Below, piece after piece: positions 7,867-15,607 of a DNA stretch of 16,947 nt. The position numbers and the translations under genes were made by a program. This stretch comes from Bacteroidales bacterium UBA714 (lineage in GTDB: Bacteria > Bacteroidota > Bacteroidia > Bacteroidales > UBA932). The notes under the pieces were generated by a model. That model was not told the DNA's origin and ran no database searches. It saw nothing but the letters and a program-made list of their open reading frames with translations. The number at the start of each line of letters is the position of its first letter. Position 1 is the first letter of the stretch. Location of the stretch: NCBI GenBank assembly GCA_002298075.1, contig DBLW01000165.1, forward strand, positions 3,199 to 20,145, in the 5' to 3' direction.

Positions 7867-10671
7867 ATGAAAGATGATGTTTACAGGCTTCCCTCTGAAG
7901 AAGTATGCAGACAATACGGATGCGACATGGAGAAGGGCCTTTCCTCTGAAGAAGCACGCAAAAGGCTTGAGCGCGACGGCTTCAATGAATTTACCAGAAA
8001 GAAGCATACAAGCTTAGCCGTAAAATTCCTGAACCAGTTCAAGAGCTTCATGATTCTTGTGCTTATAGCAGCTGCAGCCGTGTCCGGAATAGTGGGAGTA
8101 ATGAACGGGGAAGGATTTACGGATGTCATCATAATTCTTGCAATCACTGTCGTAAATGCGATAATAGGAGTGTTCCAGGAAACAAAGGCGGAAAAGTCCC
8201 TGGACGCGCTGGAGCAGATGTCCGCGCCTCATTGCAAGGTTGTGCGTGACGGAGACGTGCATGTCATAGCCACTCGCGAGCTTGTGAAAGGCGACCTTGT
8301 GGTCATAGGCACAGGCGACACAGTCCCGGCCGACATCAGGCTCACGGAAACGTCCAATCTGAAGATTCAGGAGGCGGCTCTCACAGGAGAATCAGTGCCG
8401 GTAGAGAAAGACAGCGAACCGATAGCCCGGAACGAGGGAGAAGAGCCGGAGTCCTCCGTTTCCGTTCCGGTGGGAAACAGGAACAATATGGCGTTCGCCT
8501 CATGCGGAGTCACATACGGACACGGGCGTGGAATTGTAACTGCTGTCGGGAAAGACACTGAAGTCGGCAGGATAGCGTCCATGATACAGTCTGTTCCGGA
8601 CATGAAGACCCCCATGCAGCACAAGCTTGACAAGCTCGGCAAATTCCTTGCGATTGCCGCATTGGCAATCTGCGCTGTCATGTTCGCGACAGGAATGCTT
8701 TACGGGAAAGACATGCTTTCGATGTTCATGACATCTGTCTCACTTGCAGCGGCAGCGATACCGGAAGGACTTCCGGCGGTCTCCACCATCGTGCTTGCAA
8801 TCGGTGTGCAGAGGCTTGCAAAAAGGAACGCCATTGTGCGCAATCTGCCTTCAGTGGAGACTCTCGGGAGCACGACTGTCATATGCTCGGACAAGACCGG
8901 CACACTGACACAGAACAGGATGACCGTGACTTCGATATATTCTTGCGGGAATGTCCGGACGCTGCCCGGATTTGACGGGGTGGCAGGGACAGAACTGACG
9001 GCAGGAGCAGAACTTTCGACAGCGGCAGACATGGCGGCAGCGGAAGGAGAGCGGACGGGATACGGCGTCAGCCATGCGGAAAAGCTTCTGATACGTTCTG
9101 CCGTGCTTGCGAACGACACGGCGATTTCAGGGGAGGAAGGCAGTGAGCAGACCCTCGGAGACCCTACCGAAACCGCATTGGCAGACCTCGGACTGAAATT
9201 CGGCATAGACAAGGAAGAGCTTGACGGCTTGCTTCCCCGTGTGGCGGAAATTCCTTTCGACTCGCAGAGAAAACTTATGACTACTGTCCACAGGCTTCCG
9301 GAAGGAGGTTTCCTTGTGGCGGCAAAGGGAGGGCTGGACGAGCTACTTGAATGCTGCACGAGGATTGAGTGCAGCAGTGGGGTGCGTCCGCTGGAGAGCA
9401 AGGACAAGGAGGATGCGGCAAGGGCAAATCGTGAAATGGCGGGCCACGCATTGAGGGTGCTTGCAATGGGATATGCCCATATTGATTCCATTCCTGAAGA
9501 AATCAGTTCCGAGACCATAGAGAAAGACCTCATATTCTTAGGCATGACAGGAATGATTGATCCTCCGAGAGAGGAAGCCAAGGCAGCCGTGGCCAAATGC
9601 CGCGCGGCGGGAATAAGGCCGGTAATGATAACAGGGGACCATCTGATTACAGCAGAGGCGATAGCGCGGTCCTTGGGCATAATGAACGACGGAGACATGG
9701 CTTTGTCCGGAGATGAAATCGGACAGATGACTGACAGTCAGTTGCGCAAGGCGGCTGAGCATACGTCCGTATTCGCCCGCGTAGCTCCGGAGCACAAGAT
9801 GAGGATTGTAAAGGCTTACAAGCAGAACGGGAATGTGGTGGCGATGACGGGAGACGGAGTGAATGATGCCCCGGCATTGAAATTCGCCGACATAGGGGTT
9901 GCGATGGGAATTACGGGAACAGATGTTTCAAAGGAAGCTGCTGACGTAGTGCTTGCAGATGATAATTTCGCCACCATAGTCTCGGCTGTCGGAGAGGGGC
10001 GAAGAATTTATGACAATCTGATGAAGTCCATCCAGTTCATGCTTTCGACCAATCTCGGGGAGATTCTCGTGCTTTTCATTGCGGTTCTGTGCAATTTGGC
10101 CACTCCTCTGCTCCCTGTGCACATATTGTGGATTAATCTGGTGACTGACAGCTTTCCTGCCCTCGCGCTGAGTTTCGAGCCGGCCGAGCAGGGAATAATG
10201 GAGAGGCGTCCGATTGACCCGAAGCAGGGAATCATCACACGGGGCTTCTCGCTCAAGGTTCTGTTCCAGGGAATGCTGATAGGAGGCTTGTCTCTTGCAG
10301 CCTATTTGATTGGAATGCAGTCGGAAGCGGCGACATCTTCAGCCCAGGCCCTCGCCACAGCACGCACAATGGCTTTCGCAACTCTCGCATTCTCGCAGAT
10401 GAGCCTGATTTTCAGCATAAGGAGCGGCATGAGAAACGCATTCTGCAACCTGTTCAGCAACAAGTTCCTCTGGGGTTCGGTAGCCTTTGTTCTTGCAGCC
10501 ATGCTTGTGGTCCTTCTCGTACCGGGAGTGCAGGCCCTGTTCAAGGTAACGTCCCTCACCCCGGTACAATGGATACAGGTAGCCGGCCTTTCCGCATCCG
10601 CCATGTTCATAAACGAAATCATGAAGCTGTTTGCAGCCATGTCCAAACGCCTCCGCAGTAGCAGCTTGTGA
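7867..10671 (+). CDS. P-type IIA cation-transporting ATPase, probable Ca2+ pump
   Basis: This inner-membrane pump of 934 residues exports a cation, probably Ca2+, using ATP. I chose ATG 7867 because the N-terminal cation-ATPase domain begins right after it (VYRLPSEEVCRQYG) and an A/T-rich stretch precedes it; an in-frame ATG at 7816 would add 17 unlikely residues. Seen in order: actuator motif TGES (173-176), M4 motif IPEGLP (298-303, Glu300), phosphorylated Asp342 in CSDKTGTLTQN, hinge motif TGDGVNDAP (from 661), M5 Asn729 and Glu732, and M6 Asn757, Thr760 and Asp761, which match the SERCA ion-ligand spacing exactly. The M8 position that is Glu in SERCA appears to be Gln844, as in pumps thought to carry one Ca2+ per cycle. 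It is transcribed alone, divergent from the glycan operon. Na+ or Mn2+ transport cannot be excluded. Confidence 0.94.
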   Translation: MKDDVYRLPSEEVCRQYGCDMEKGLSSEEARKRLERDGFNEFTRKKHTSLAVKFLNQFKSFMILVLIAAAAVSGIVGVMNGEGFTDVIIILAITVVNAIIGVFQETKAEKSLDALEQMSAPHCKVVRDGDVHVIATRELVKGDLVVIGTGDTVPADIRLTETSNLKIQEAALTGESVPVEKDSEPIARNEGEEPESSVSVPVGNRNNMAFASCGVTYGHGRGIVTAVGKDTEVGRIASMIQSVPDMKTPMQHKLDKLGKFLAIAALAICAVMFATGMLYGKDMLSMFMTSVSLAAAAIPEGLPAVSTIVLAIGVQRLAKRNAIVRNLPSVETLGSTTVICSDKTGTLTQNRMTVTSIYSCGNVRTLPGFDGVAGTELTAGAELSTAADMAAAEGERTGYGVSHAEKLLIRSAVLANDTAISGEEGSEQTLGDPTETALADLGLKFGIDKEELDGLLPRVAEIPFDSQRKLMTTVHRLPEGGFLVAAKGGLDELLECCTRIECSSGVRPLESKDKEDAARANREMAGHALRVLAMGYAHIDSIPEEISSETIEKDLIFLGMTGMIDPPREEAKAAVAKCRAAGIRPVMITGDHLITAEAIARSLGIMNDGDMALSGDEIGQMTDSQLRKAAEHTSVFARVAPEHKMRIVKAYKQNGNVVAMTGDGVNDAPALKFADIGVAMGITGTDVSKEAADVVLADDNFATIVSAVGEGRRIYDNLMKSIQFMLSTNLGEILVLFIAVLCNLATPLLPVHILWINLVTDSFPALALSFEPAEQGIMERRPIDPKQGIITRGFSLKVLFQGMLIGGLSLAAYLIGMQSEAATSSAQALATARTMAFATLAFSQMSLIFSIRSGMRNAFCNLFSNKFLWGSVAFVLAAMLVVLLVPGVQALFKVTSLTPVQWIQVAGLSASAMFINEIMKLFAAMSKRLRSSSL

Positions 10672-10685
10672 TTTTACTCTGTGGC

Positions 10686-10765
10686 ATCCACCCAGAATGC
10701 CATTTCGGTGGATAGAACATTATTTTCAGCTCTCCTATCCATCCCCAGTCGGAATTTCATGGATA
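10686..10765. repeat. Two related inverted-repeat hairpins with alternative pairing
   Basis: The first hairpin pairs ATCCACC (10686-10692) with GGTGGAT (10707-10713). The second pairs TATCCAT (10736-10742) with ATGGATA (10759-10765). The two units are about 51 bp apart, and their 29-bp cores agree at about 19 positions by eye, partly because both are palindromic. The right arm of the first (GGATAG, 10710-10715) can also pair with the left arm of the second (CTATCC, 10735-10740), so the folds could be mutually exclusive. They begin 15 bp after the ATPase stop. Confidence 0.55.
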
Positions 10766-10838
10766 CAGCCACGTGGTCTCTATACTTGTACCGGTTGTCA
10801 TGTGACACAAACACCCAACTTACTACAAATCAAATGCA

Positions 10839-10874
10839 CAAAGACGGGAATGCGGAATCGCATTCCCGTCTTTG
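10839..10874. terminator. Perfect 16-bp stem hairpin, probable terminator after the ATPase gene
   Basis: A 16-bp perfect stem (10839-10854 with 10859-10874) closes a GAAT tetraloop. The stem begins CAAAGACGGG and ends CCCGTCTTTG, so it carries A's on the left and T's on the right within the stem, but no run of T's follows. It lies 167 bp after the ATPase stop with no gene between. Intrinsic termination of the ATPase transcript, possibly in both directions, is the likely role; an RNA-processing or stability element is the alternative. Confidence 0.65.
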
Positions 10875-10962
10875 CTTAATCCATTACTAACGATTTCGCT
10901 TTTCAATCTACGGTCTGGCACATGGAGCATAAGGCACAGCATATCATGATTTTACAAGAAAA

Positions 10963-10986
10963 CGATTCCCCTGATTTGGGGCATCG
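10963..10986. other. Hairpin in the intergenic region
   Basis: CGAT-T-CCCC pairs with GGGG-C-ATCG around the loop TGATTT: eight base pairs interrupted by one T/C mismatch. No T run follows, so it is not a standard terminator. Role unknown. Confidence 0.45.
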
Positions 10987-11125
10987 CATTTAAGCATTCC
11001 GATGATAGACAAGATGTTAGGTCAAAGGCATTAAGCAGCCGCAAAATGGCCGGAGAAAACATTAAGCCACAAAAGCCATGTCTTAATGCTTCCAGGCTGT
11101 GCAATAACTTGCAGCAACACTATAT

Positions 11126-11150
11126 CGGAACAAGCGGAACAAGCGGACCA
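11126..11150. repeat. Short 9-bp tandem repeat
   Basis: CGGAACAAG occurs twice in tandem and is followed by CGGACCA, a diverged third start. The 11-mer CAAGCGGAACA at 11131-11141 recurs exactly at 11462-11472, about 40 bp before the hydrolase start. The two sites flank the promoter candidate at 11234-11263, which would fit a protein-binding site, but no function can be read from the sequence. Confidence 0.4.
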
Positions 11151-11233
11151 TAAGTCAAATCCGGGTTTTATTGCCGGCAGTAATTGTGAATTTGGAACCA
11201 GCTTCTATGATGACATGAATAGATGCCGTTTAC

Positions 11234-11263
11234 TTGATAATTCCGGGACAATTATTATCTTTG
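11234..11263 (+). promoter_or_regulatory. Candidate promoter for the hydrolase-lipoprotein pair
   Basis: TTG at 11234-11236, a 19-bp spacer, and TATCTTTG at 11256-11263 match the Bacteroidota primary promoter pattern (TTG, about 19 bp, TAnnTTTG) in full. A short inverted repeat, GACAA (11247-11251) and TTGTC (11261-11265), brackets the -7 box and could be an operator. Transcription would start near 11270 and leave a leader of about 240 nt before the hydrolase ATG at 11511. Confidence 0.5.
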
Positions 11264-11510
11264 TCATGGTCCGGCAGATGGAGGATGTCATCATACGATT
11301 CAGAGAGCCATGTCAATGCCGGACAAAAAACATGTTGCCGTCTTTTATAAGCCATTTAAACTGGGTATAGTTGTATAATCACCATCAATCACACCTGGAA
11401 CGGCAAGATAAAAATGAAGACATAAGAACCAATAAAAGCAACGGCAAATAAAACTGGCGACCAAGCGGAACAGCATGCCAACAATACACAACAGCCATAA
11501 ACAACTGCAT

Positions 11511-12728
11511 ATGAAAAAGACACTAATAACTGCTGCCATAGCACTGCTGTCGTTGGCGGCATCCGGCCAGCCGTTCAAGGGGACATGGACAGGCAAACTG
11601 TCTGTGCAAGACATTGAGCTGACAATGGTCCTTCATATTGGAGATGCCTGTACCTTAGACGTGCCGTCACAAGGCGCGAAAGACATCCCGGTAGAAATCA
11701 ACGGTACGGAATCGGCACAAGTCAAGCTTTCAATCCCGATGCTTGGAGCCTCATACGAGGGGCTGTATCTCAGCAATACTATTGTCGGAACTTTCAGGCA
11801 GGTGGGTATGGAGTTTCCGCTTACATTCAAGCGAGGCAAACCGGCAGCAAAGAGGCCTCAGACCCCGAAACCGCCTTTCCCATATGATACGGAAGAGGTC
11901 ACGTTCACAAACAGCGACGCCGTGCTGAGCGGCACGCTCACAACTCCGCACGGCATGTCCGAAGAAACACCAATCGTTCTGATGGTGAGCGGAAGCGGCT
12001 TGCAGAACAGGGACGAGGAAATCTTTGAGCACAAGCCTTTCGCCATAATTGCAGATGTACTCGCAAAAAACGGAATCGCCTCTCTAAGATATGATGACAG
12101 AAGCTACGGCAAGTCAACCGGAGATGCATCAAATGCAACTACAAAGACATTCATGGAAGATGCACATGCAGGCGTGACTCACCTCAGAAGCCTCGGATTC
12201 AAGCACATAGGAATCCTTGGGCACAGCGAGGGAGGCACTATAGCATTCATGCTTGCCGCGGACGGGTTGGCGGATTTCATCATCTCGATGGCAGGAATGG
12301 CAGAGACTGGAGAGAAGACCCTGCTCGACCAGACAATCAGAATAGCAGTTCTCACCGGAATGTCCGGACAGGATGCTAAGGCATATGCTGAAAACGCAAT
12401 ATCCCATACAAAGGCAACCGGAAATGCATATATGCAATATCTGATGGCACTGGACCCGGCTCCATATATATCAGAAGTGAAATGCCCCGTACTTGCGATA
12501 AACGGAGAAAAAGACAGCCAGGTACTGTGCGAAAACCATCTGGCAGTCATCCGCACGCTTGTGCCGCATGCAGATACAAAAGCATATCCGGAACTGAATC
12601 ATATGTTTCAGCATTGCACAACGGGACATCCGACAGAATACTACAACATTGAAGAAACCATTTCTCCGGAAGTGCCAGCAGACATTGCAGAATGGATAAA
12701 CAGCCTGCATGCCAACAAAAACCAATAA
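11511..12728 (+). CDS. Exported alpha/beta hydrolase (esterase or peptidase-like), two-domain
   Basis: This 405-residue protein is a serine hydrolase of unknown substrate, exported to the periplasm or cell surface. I chose ATG 11511 because it begins a clean signal peptide (MKKTLITAAIALLSLAASG|Q); an upstream in-frame ATG at 11475 would bury it. Residues about 20-110 form a small beta-rich domain (FKGTWTGKLSVQDIELTMVL), and a Pro/Lys linker leads to the hydrolase fold from about 127. Seen there: the oxyanion-region motif MVSGSGLQNRD (158-168), the nucleophile Ser239 in GHSEG, and the likely partners Asp335 (INGEKDS) and His364 (ELNHMF). This architecture recurs in Bacteroidota exported hydrolases of the dienelactone-hydrolase/BAAT-like clan. 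The neighbouring lipoprotein gene starts 41 bp later on the same strand, so they are probably co-transcribed. Esterase, acyl-transferase or peptidase activity cannot be separated from sequence alone. Confidence 0.9.
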   Translation: MKKTLITAAIALLSLAASGQPFKGTWTGKLSVQDIELTMVLHIGDACTLDVPSQGAKDIPVEINGTESAQVKLSIPMLGASYEGLYLSNTIVGTFRQVGMEFPLTFKRGKPAAKRPQTPKPPFPYDTEEVTFTNSDAVLSGTLTTPHGMSEETPIVLMVSGSGLQNRDEEIFEHKPFAIIADVLAKNGIASLRYDDRSYGKSTGDASNATTKTFMEDAHAGVTHLRSLGFKHIGILGHSEGGTIAFMLAADGLADFIISMAGMAETGEKTLLDQTIRIAVLTGMSGQDAKAYAENAISHTKATGNAYMQYLMALDPAPYISEVKCPVLAINGEKDSQVLCENHLAVIRTLVPHADTKAYPELNHMFQHCTTGHPTEYYNIEETISPEVPADIAEWINSLHANKNQ

Positions 12729-12769
12729 ATGGACTCAACAGCCGAAAGGCACAATAAAATTTTTATATC

Positions 12770-14398
12770 ATGAACAGATTTCCCCTCGCCACAATGGCGA
12801 TTCTGCTTCTCGCAGGCCTTGCATCATCATGCAAAAAACCAGAAGATTCACCACTGCCGCCTGTTCCGTCTCCGGGCGGAGAAGAAAATACAATAGTGAT
12901 GGAAGACGCCACTGCCCTCCTTTATTATGGAGACAGGCAGACAGAAGGATTGTACAACTATTTCATCGGATTCTGCAGCACCCCGATTACCGGGGATGAA
13001 GACGGGTACCTGATCCCTTCCGGAGACGGATGCATGGTAAAACTTGATTTCTACAGCTCAGTTGCATCCGGGTCATGGCAAACGGCAGAGCTTCCGGACG
13101 GAACATACCTGCTGCAAGGAGAGGATGAGGAACTCTCCGACGGGATGCTTCACAACTATTATACAAGAATCGAGACCATAAAGGACGGGGCAGTAAAAAG
13201 CACGGATTTCACATCCGGTTCCGTGGAGGTCAGCAGCAGGGCATCAGCCAAAATCGTGAAAGGCACATTCAAGCTTGCCGACGGAAGCGACTTCATCTTC
13301 AGCTACGAAGGCGAACTTGAAACAGCCGACCCGGATGCAAGCGACATCCTTCCTCCTATGACCGAGCCGATTGACGTCAGAATGACTATAGCTATAGGAG
13401 CATATTACGGAGATGATTATGGCGTAGGTACAGACAGATATGAAATGGCGCTTACAAATGCCCCAATCAATTCTTCCGGAGACATAAGCGGAGCCGGATA
13501 TACGCTTTTCCTGTCCTTATTCGACGAGCCGTCATCTTTCATCGGCCTTTCTGCAGGAACATATACGGTAAACGACACATATGAGGCAAAGACAATCGAA
13601 AAAGGAGAAATCATCCTTGACATTACCGGTTCATTTATAGTGAAATACAACACCAGCGGCGAGGCCGAGAATTTCTGCATGATAACAGGCGGCACAATGA
13701 GCGTAACGCCTTCCGGTACAGGATACACTTTAAATGCCGACCTCAATGGCGAGAACGGCCTGTCGGTCAAGGCCACATATAACGGCGAAATTGATTTTGA
13801 AGACAATTCATCATCCGGTTCCCTTTCACCGTCAACTCTCACCTCGGATGTGACATTCACATTTTCCGAGAACTCAGAAATGATGATAAGCTATTACGGG
13901 GACTATTACGAGACAGACACAGACAACTGGTACATAGAGATTGCGGACGAAAGCAGCTATGTCGTGATTGACCTCAACACTCCGGCCGCCGGTTTCTCGG
14001 AGACAATTCCGTTCCCGGAGTCAGGACAGTACAACATGACATTCGACTACGGGGCCGGCATGCTTCCAGGCTTGCTTTTGGACGGCGATTCAGCTATGGG
14101 GACATGGTATTTCGACCTTACTGACGAGTCTCTGTTCGCCTCTGCAATAGACGGAACCCTCAAATATTCCAAAGACGGTGACATTGATGTGCTGACCATC
14201 GAACTTGTGGACGAGAACTACAACCTTATTTCCGCAGTATGGAAAGGCACTTTCCCTCCTGCAAGTGACGGGTTCTCGGCAGCCGCTTCAAAAAAGAACA
14301 TGGTCTCGAGAAAGGCCCCAATTGCCTGGAATATAAAAACAGCCGGAGAGGACACAAAGGCTGAAATTAAAGCCCTAAGGTCTTCTGTTCTGCGCTAA
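12770..14398 (+). CDS. Lipoprotein of unknown function with three tandem YYGD modules
   Basis: I do not recognise a family for this 542-residue protein. The N-terminus is a lipoprotein signal ending LAGLASSC (Cys21), then a Pro/Glu-rich tether (KKPEDSPLPPVPSPGGEE). The rest reads as three tandem beta-rich modules. YYGD occurs at 52-55, 212-215 and 375-378. A G-x-Y turn recurs at 111, 263 and 419 (GTYLL, GTYTV, GQYNM). A glycine-led strand recurs at 150, 307 and 462 (SGSVEVS, GGTMSV, GTLKYS). Each module closes with a Tyr/Trp-x-Gly strand (FSYEGEL, ATYNGEI, AVWKGTF). The modules are acidic and rich in Tyr, Gly and Asp, like adhesins or ligand-binding surface proteins. A basic, Ala/Lys-rich tail of about 40 residues follows. 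It is 41 bp after the hydrolase gene, and an A/T-rich run precedes its ATG. Surface exposure and partnership with the hydrolase are inference. Confidence 0.85.
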   Translation: MNRFPLATMAILLLAGLASSCKKPEDSPLPPVPSPGGEENTIVMEDATALLYYGDRQTEGLYNYFIGFCSTPITGDEDGYLIPSGDGCMVKLDFYSSVASGSWQTAELPDGTYLLQGEDEELSDGMLHNYYTRIETIKDGAVKSTDFTSGSVEVSSRASAKIVKGTFKLADGSDFIFSYEGELETADPDASDILPPMTEPIDVRMTIAIGAYYGDDYGVGTDRYEMALTNAPINSSGDISGAGYTLFLSLFDEPSSFIGLSAGTYTVNDTYEAKTIEKGEIILDITGSFIVKYNTSGEAENFCMITGGTMSVTPSGTGYTLNADLNGENGLSVKATYNGEIDFEDNSSSGSLSPSTLTSDVTFTFSENSEMMISYYGDYYETDTDNWYIEIADESSYVVIDLNTPAAGFSETIPFPESGQYNMTFDYGAGMLPGLLLDGDSAMGTWYFDLTDESLFASAIDGTLKYSKDGDIDVLTIELVDENYNLISAVWKGTFPPASDGFSAAASKKNMVSRKAPIAWNIKTAGEDTKAEIKALRSSVLR

Positions 14399-14463
14399 GC
14401 CGATAACGATTAAGATGGTCCGGATTAAAAAGTCGCGATGCGCCCGGGCCGGAAGTCCGAAAC

Positions 14464-14493
14464 ACCCCCATTAGGGGTCTAAAACTTAGTTTT
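14464..14493. other. Two adjacent small hairpins after the lipoprotein gene
   Basis: ACCCC (14464-14468) pairs with GGGGT (14474-14478), and AAAAC (14481-14485) pairs with GTTTT (14489-14493) across a TTA loop. A further CGGGG at 14494-14498 could pair instead with the C run, giving a longer alternative fold. They lie 66 bp after the lipoprotein stop and 35 bp before the main terminator. They may contribute to termination. Confidence 0.4.
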
Positions 14494-14527
14494 CGGGGAT
14501 TTATAAGGGCAGTTTTTCCAAAAACAA

Positions 14528-14560
14528 AGGGTGACTAAAAATTTACTTTTTGGTCACCCT
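14528..14560. terminator. Bidirectional terminator between convergent genes
   Basis: AGGGTGACTAAAAA (14528-14541) pairs with TTTTTGGTCACCCT (14547-14560) around a 5-base loop, 14 pairs with one G-T. The top of the stem is A/T-only and the base is G/C-rich. It lies between the convergent lipoprotein and aroC genes, 19 bp from the aroC stop, so it can end both transcripts. Confidence 0.8.
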
Positions 14561-14579
14561 CATGTAATAAGCACTATGT

Positions 14580-15587
14580 TCAAAGGCACTGCGGCACCAT
14601 GTCAGCAAGCACTACCGCGGCCATCGCCTCCACAACAACCGGAGCACGCAAGGCAAAGCACGCGTCATGGCGGCCAGGCACAGAAAGATCAGTCATCACA
14701 CCAGCCTTGACATCTGCCGTAACCTGTGTCTTGCGGATGCTCGAAGTCGGCTTGAAAGCCACACGGAACACAATCGGAGCACCGCTGGACAGGCCTCCGT
14801 TAATTCCGCCGGCACCGTTTTTCAACGGGACCCCGTCACATCCCAAAGGGTCATTATGCTCAGAACCTTTCATGCGGGCAGCTGCAAAACCATCTCCGAA
14901 TTCCACGCCACGCACTCCCGGGATAGAGAATACGGCATGCGAAATCATTGACTCCAGACTGTCCCAGAACGGTTCCCCGATTCCGGCAGGAAGTCCGCAC
15001 ACGACACACTCCACAATGCCTCCAAGACTGTCCCCCTCCCGGATTGCATCATCAATCGCATCCGTAACATCCTGCGGCAAAGTCCCGTCTTCCTGCCGGA
15101 AGCTGATTCCGCCCACCTCAACCAGAGAGGCCCTTATACTGATTCCTCCACATCCGGAGAGCAGTTTCTTCGCAACGGCACCGGCAGCCACGACCGGCAA
15201 AGTGAGCCGTCCGGAAAAATGCCCCCCTCCCCTCGCATCATTATGGCCATGCCACCTGACATCAGCCACATGGTCGGCATGCCCCGGACGCGGAACTGCC
15301 CTTAAAAGCTCATAGTCAGACGAACGGGTATTGCCGTTTCGGAAGATTATCGACATCGGTGCTCCCGTTGCATACCCGTCATGGATTCCGCTGAGAATCT
15401 CCGGGATGTCCTCCTCCTTACGCGGAGTCGTACCGTGCGCACCGCTTCTGCGCCTGTCTATGTCGGCACAGAAATCTTCCGCAGACAGCCGCAGACCGGC
15501 AGGTACCCCATCAATCACCACCCCGATTGCAGGCCCATGGGATTCACCGAAAACGGAAACCCTGAATCTTCGTCCAAAACTGTTCAT
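14580..15587 (-). CDS. aroC: Chorismate synthase
   Basis: Catalyses the last shikimate-pathway step, anti-1,4-elimination of phosphate from 5-enolpyruvylshikimate-3-phosphate to chorismate, in the cytoplasm with reduced FMN as cofactor. The 335-residue protein starts with the canonical FGRRFRVSVFGESHGPAIG, giving the catalytic His17. The second conserved His is His103 in RPGHADH. The third signature reads ARGGGHFSGRLT (118-129), the variant of the E. coli RGGGRSSARET motif. The C-terminus has GRHDACFALRAPVVVEAMAA (306-325), matching the family's GRHDPC...PVVEAM block. Length is slightly under the usual 350-360. It lies 20 bp downstream of aroA in the same direction, so the two steps that use this intermediate are co-transcribed. 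Confidence 0.98.
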   Translation of the reverse strand: MNSFGRRFRVSVFGESHGPAIGVVIDGVPAGLRLSAEDFCADIDRRRSGAHGTTPRKEEDIPEILSGIHDGYATGAPMSIIFRNGNTRSSDYELLRAVPRPGHADHVADVRWHGHNDARGGGHFSGRLTLPVVAAGAVAKKLLSGCGGISIRASLVEVGGISFRQEDGTLPQDVTDAIDDAIREGDSLGGIVECVVCGLPAGIGEPFWDSLESMISHAVFSIPGVRGVEFGDGFAAARMKGSEHNDPLGCDGVPLKNGAGGINGGLSSGAPIVFRVAFKPTSSIRKTQVTADVKAGVMTDLSVPGRHDACFALRAPVVVEAMAAVVLADMVPQCL

Positions 15588-15607
15588 TATTCTTTTCGTT
15601 TAGATTT

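Larger units (their letters stand above)
10672..11510. other. Long intergenic region rich in hairpins, no credible gene
   Basis: About 840 bp between the ATPase stop and the hydrolase start. The only sizeable open frame (11086-11370) has no signal peptide, recognisable motif or good start context. The region holds a pair of related hairpins (10686-10765), the palindromes CCACGTGG (10769-10776) and TGTCATGTGACA (10796-10807), a 16-bp terminator-like hairpin (10839-10874), a further hairpin (10963-10986), an 8-bp inverted repeat GCATTAAG/CTTAATGC (11028-11035 and 11082-11089), a 9-bp tandem repeat (11126-11150) and a promoter candidate (11234-11263). No tRNA or rRNA signature was seen. A structured RNA gene is possible but not shown. 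Confidence 0.6.

Noticed and set aside
8700..9698. A 332-codon open frame antisense to the ATPase gene
   Set aside because: It lies wholly inside the ATPase coding region, is Ser/Ala/Pro-rich low-complexity, has no motif, and reflects codon bias of the sense gene.
11086..11370. A 94-codon open frame in the long intergenic region
   Set aside because: No signal peptide, motif or good initiation context, and a promoter candidate lies inside it.
11475..11510. Earlier in-frame ATG for the exported hydrolase
   Set aside because: It would place 12 polar residues before a clean Lys-Lys signal peptide that starts at 11511.
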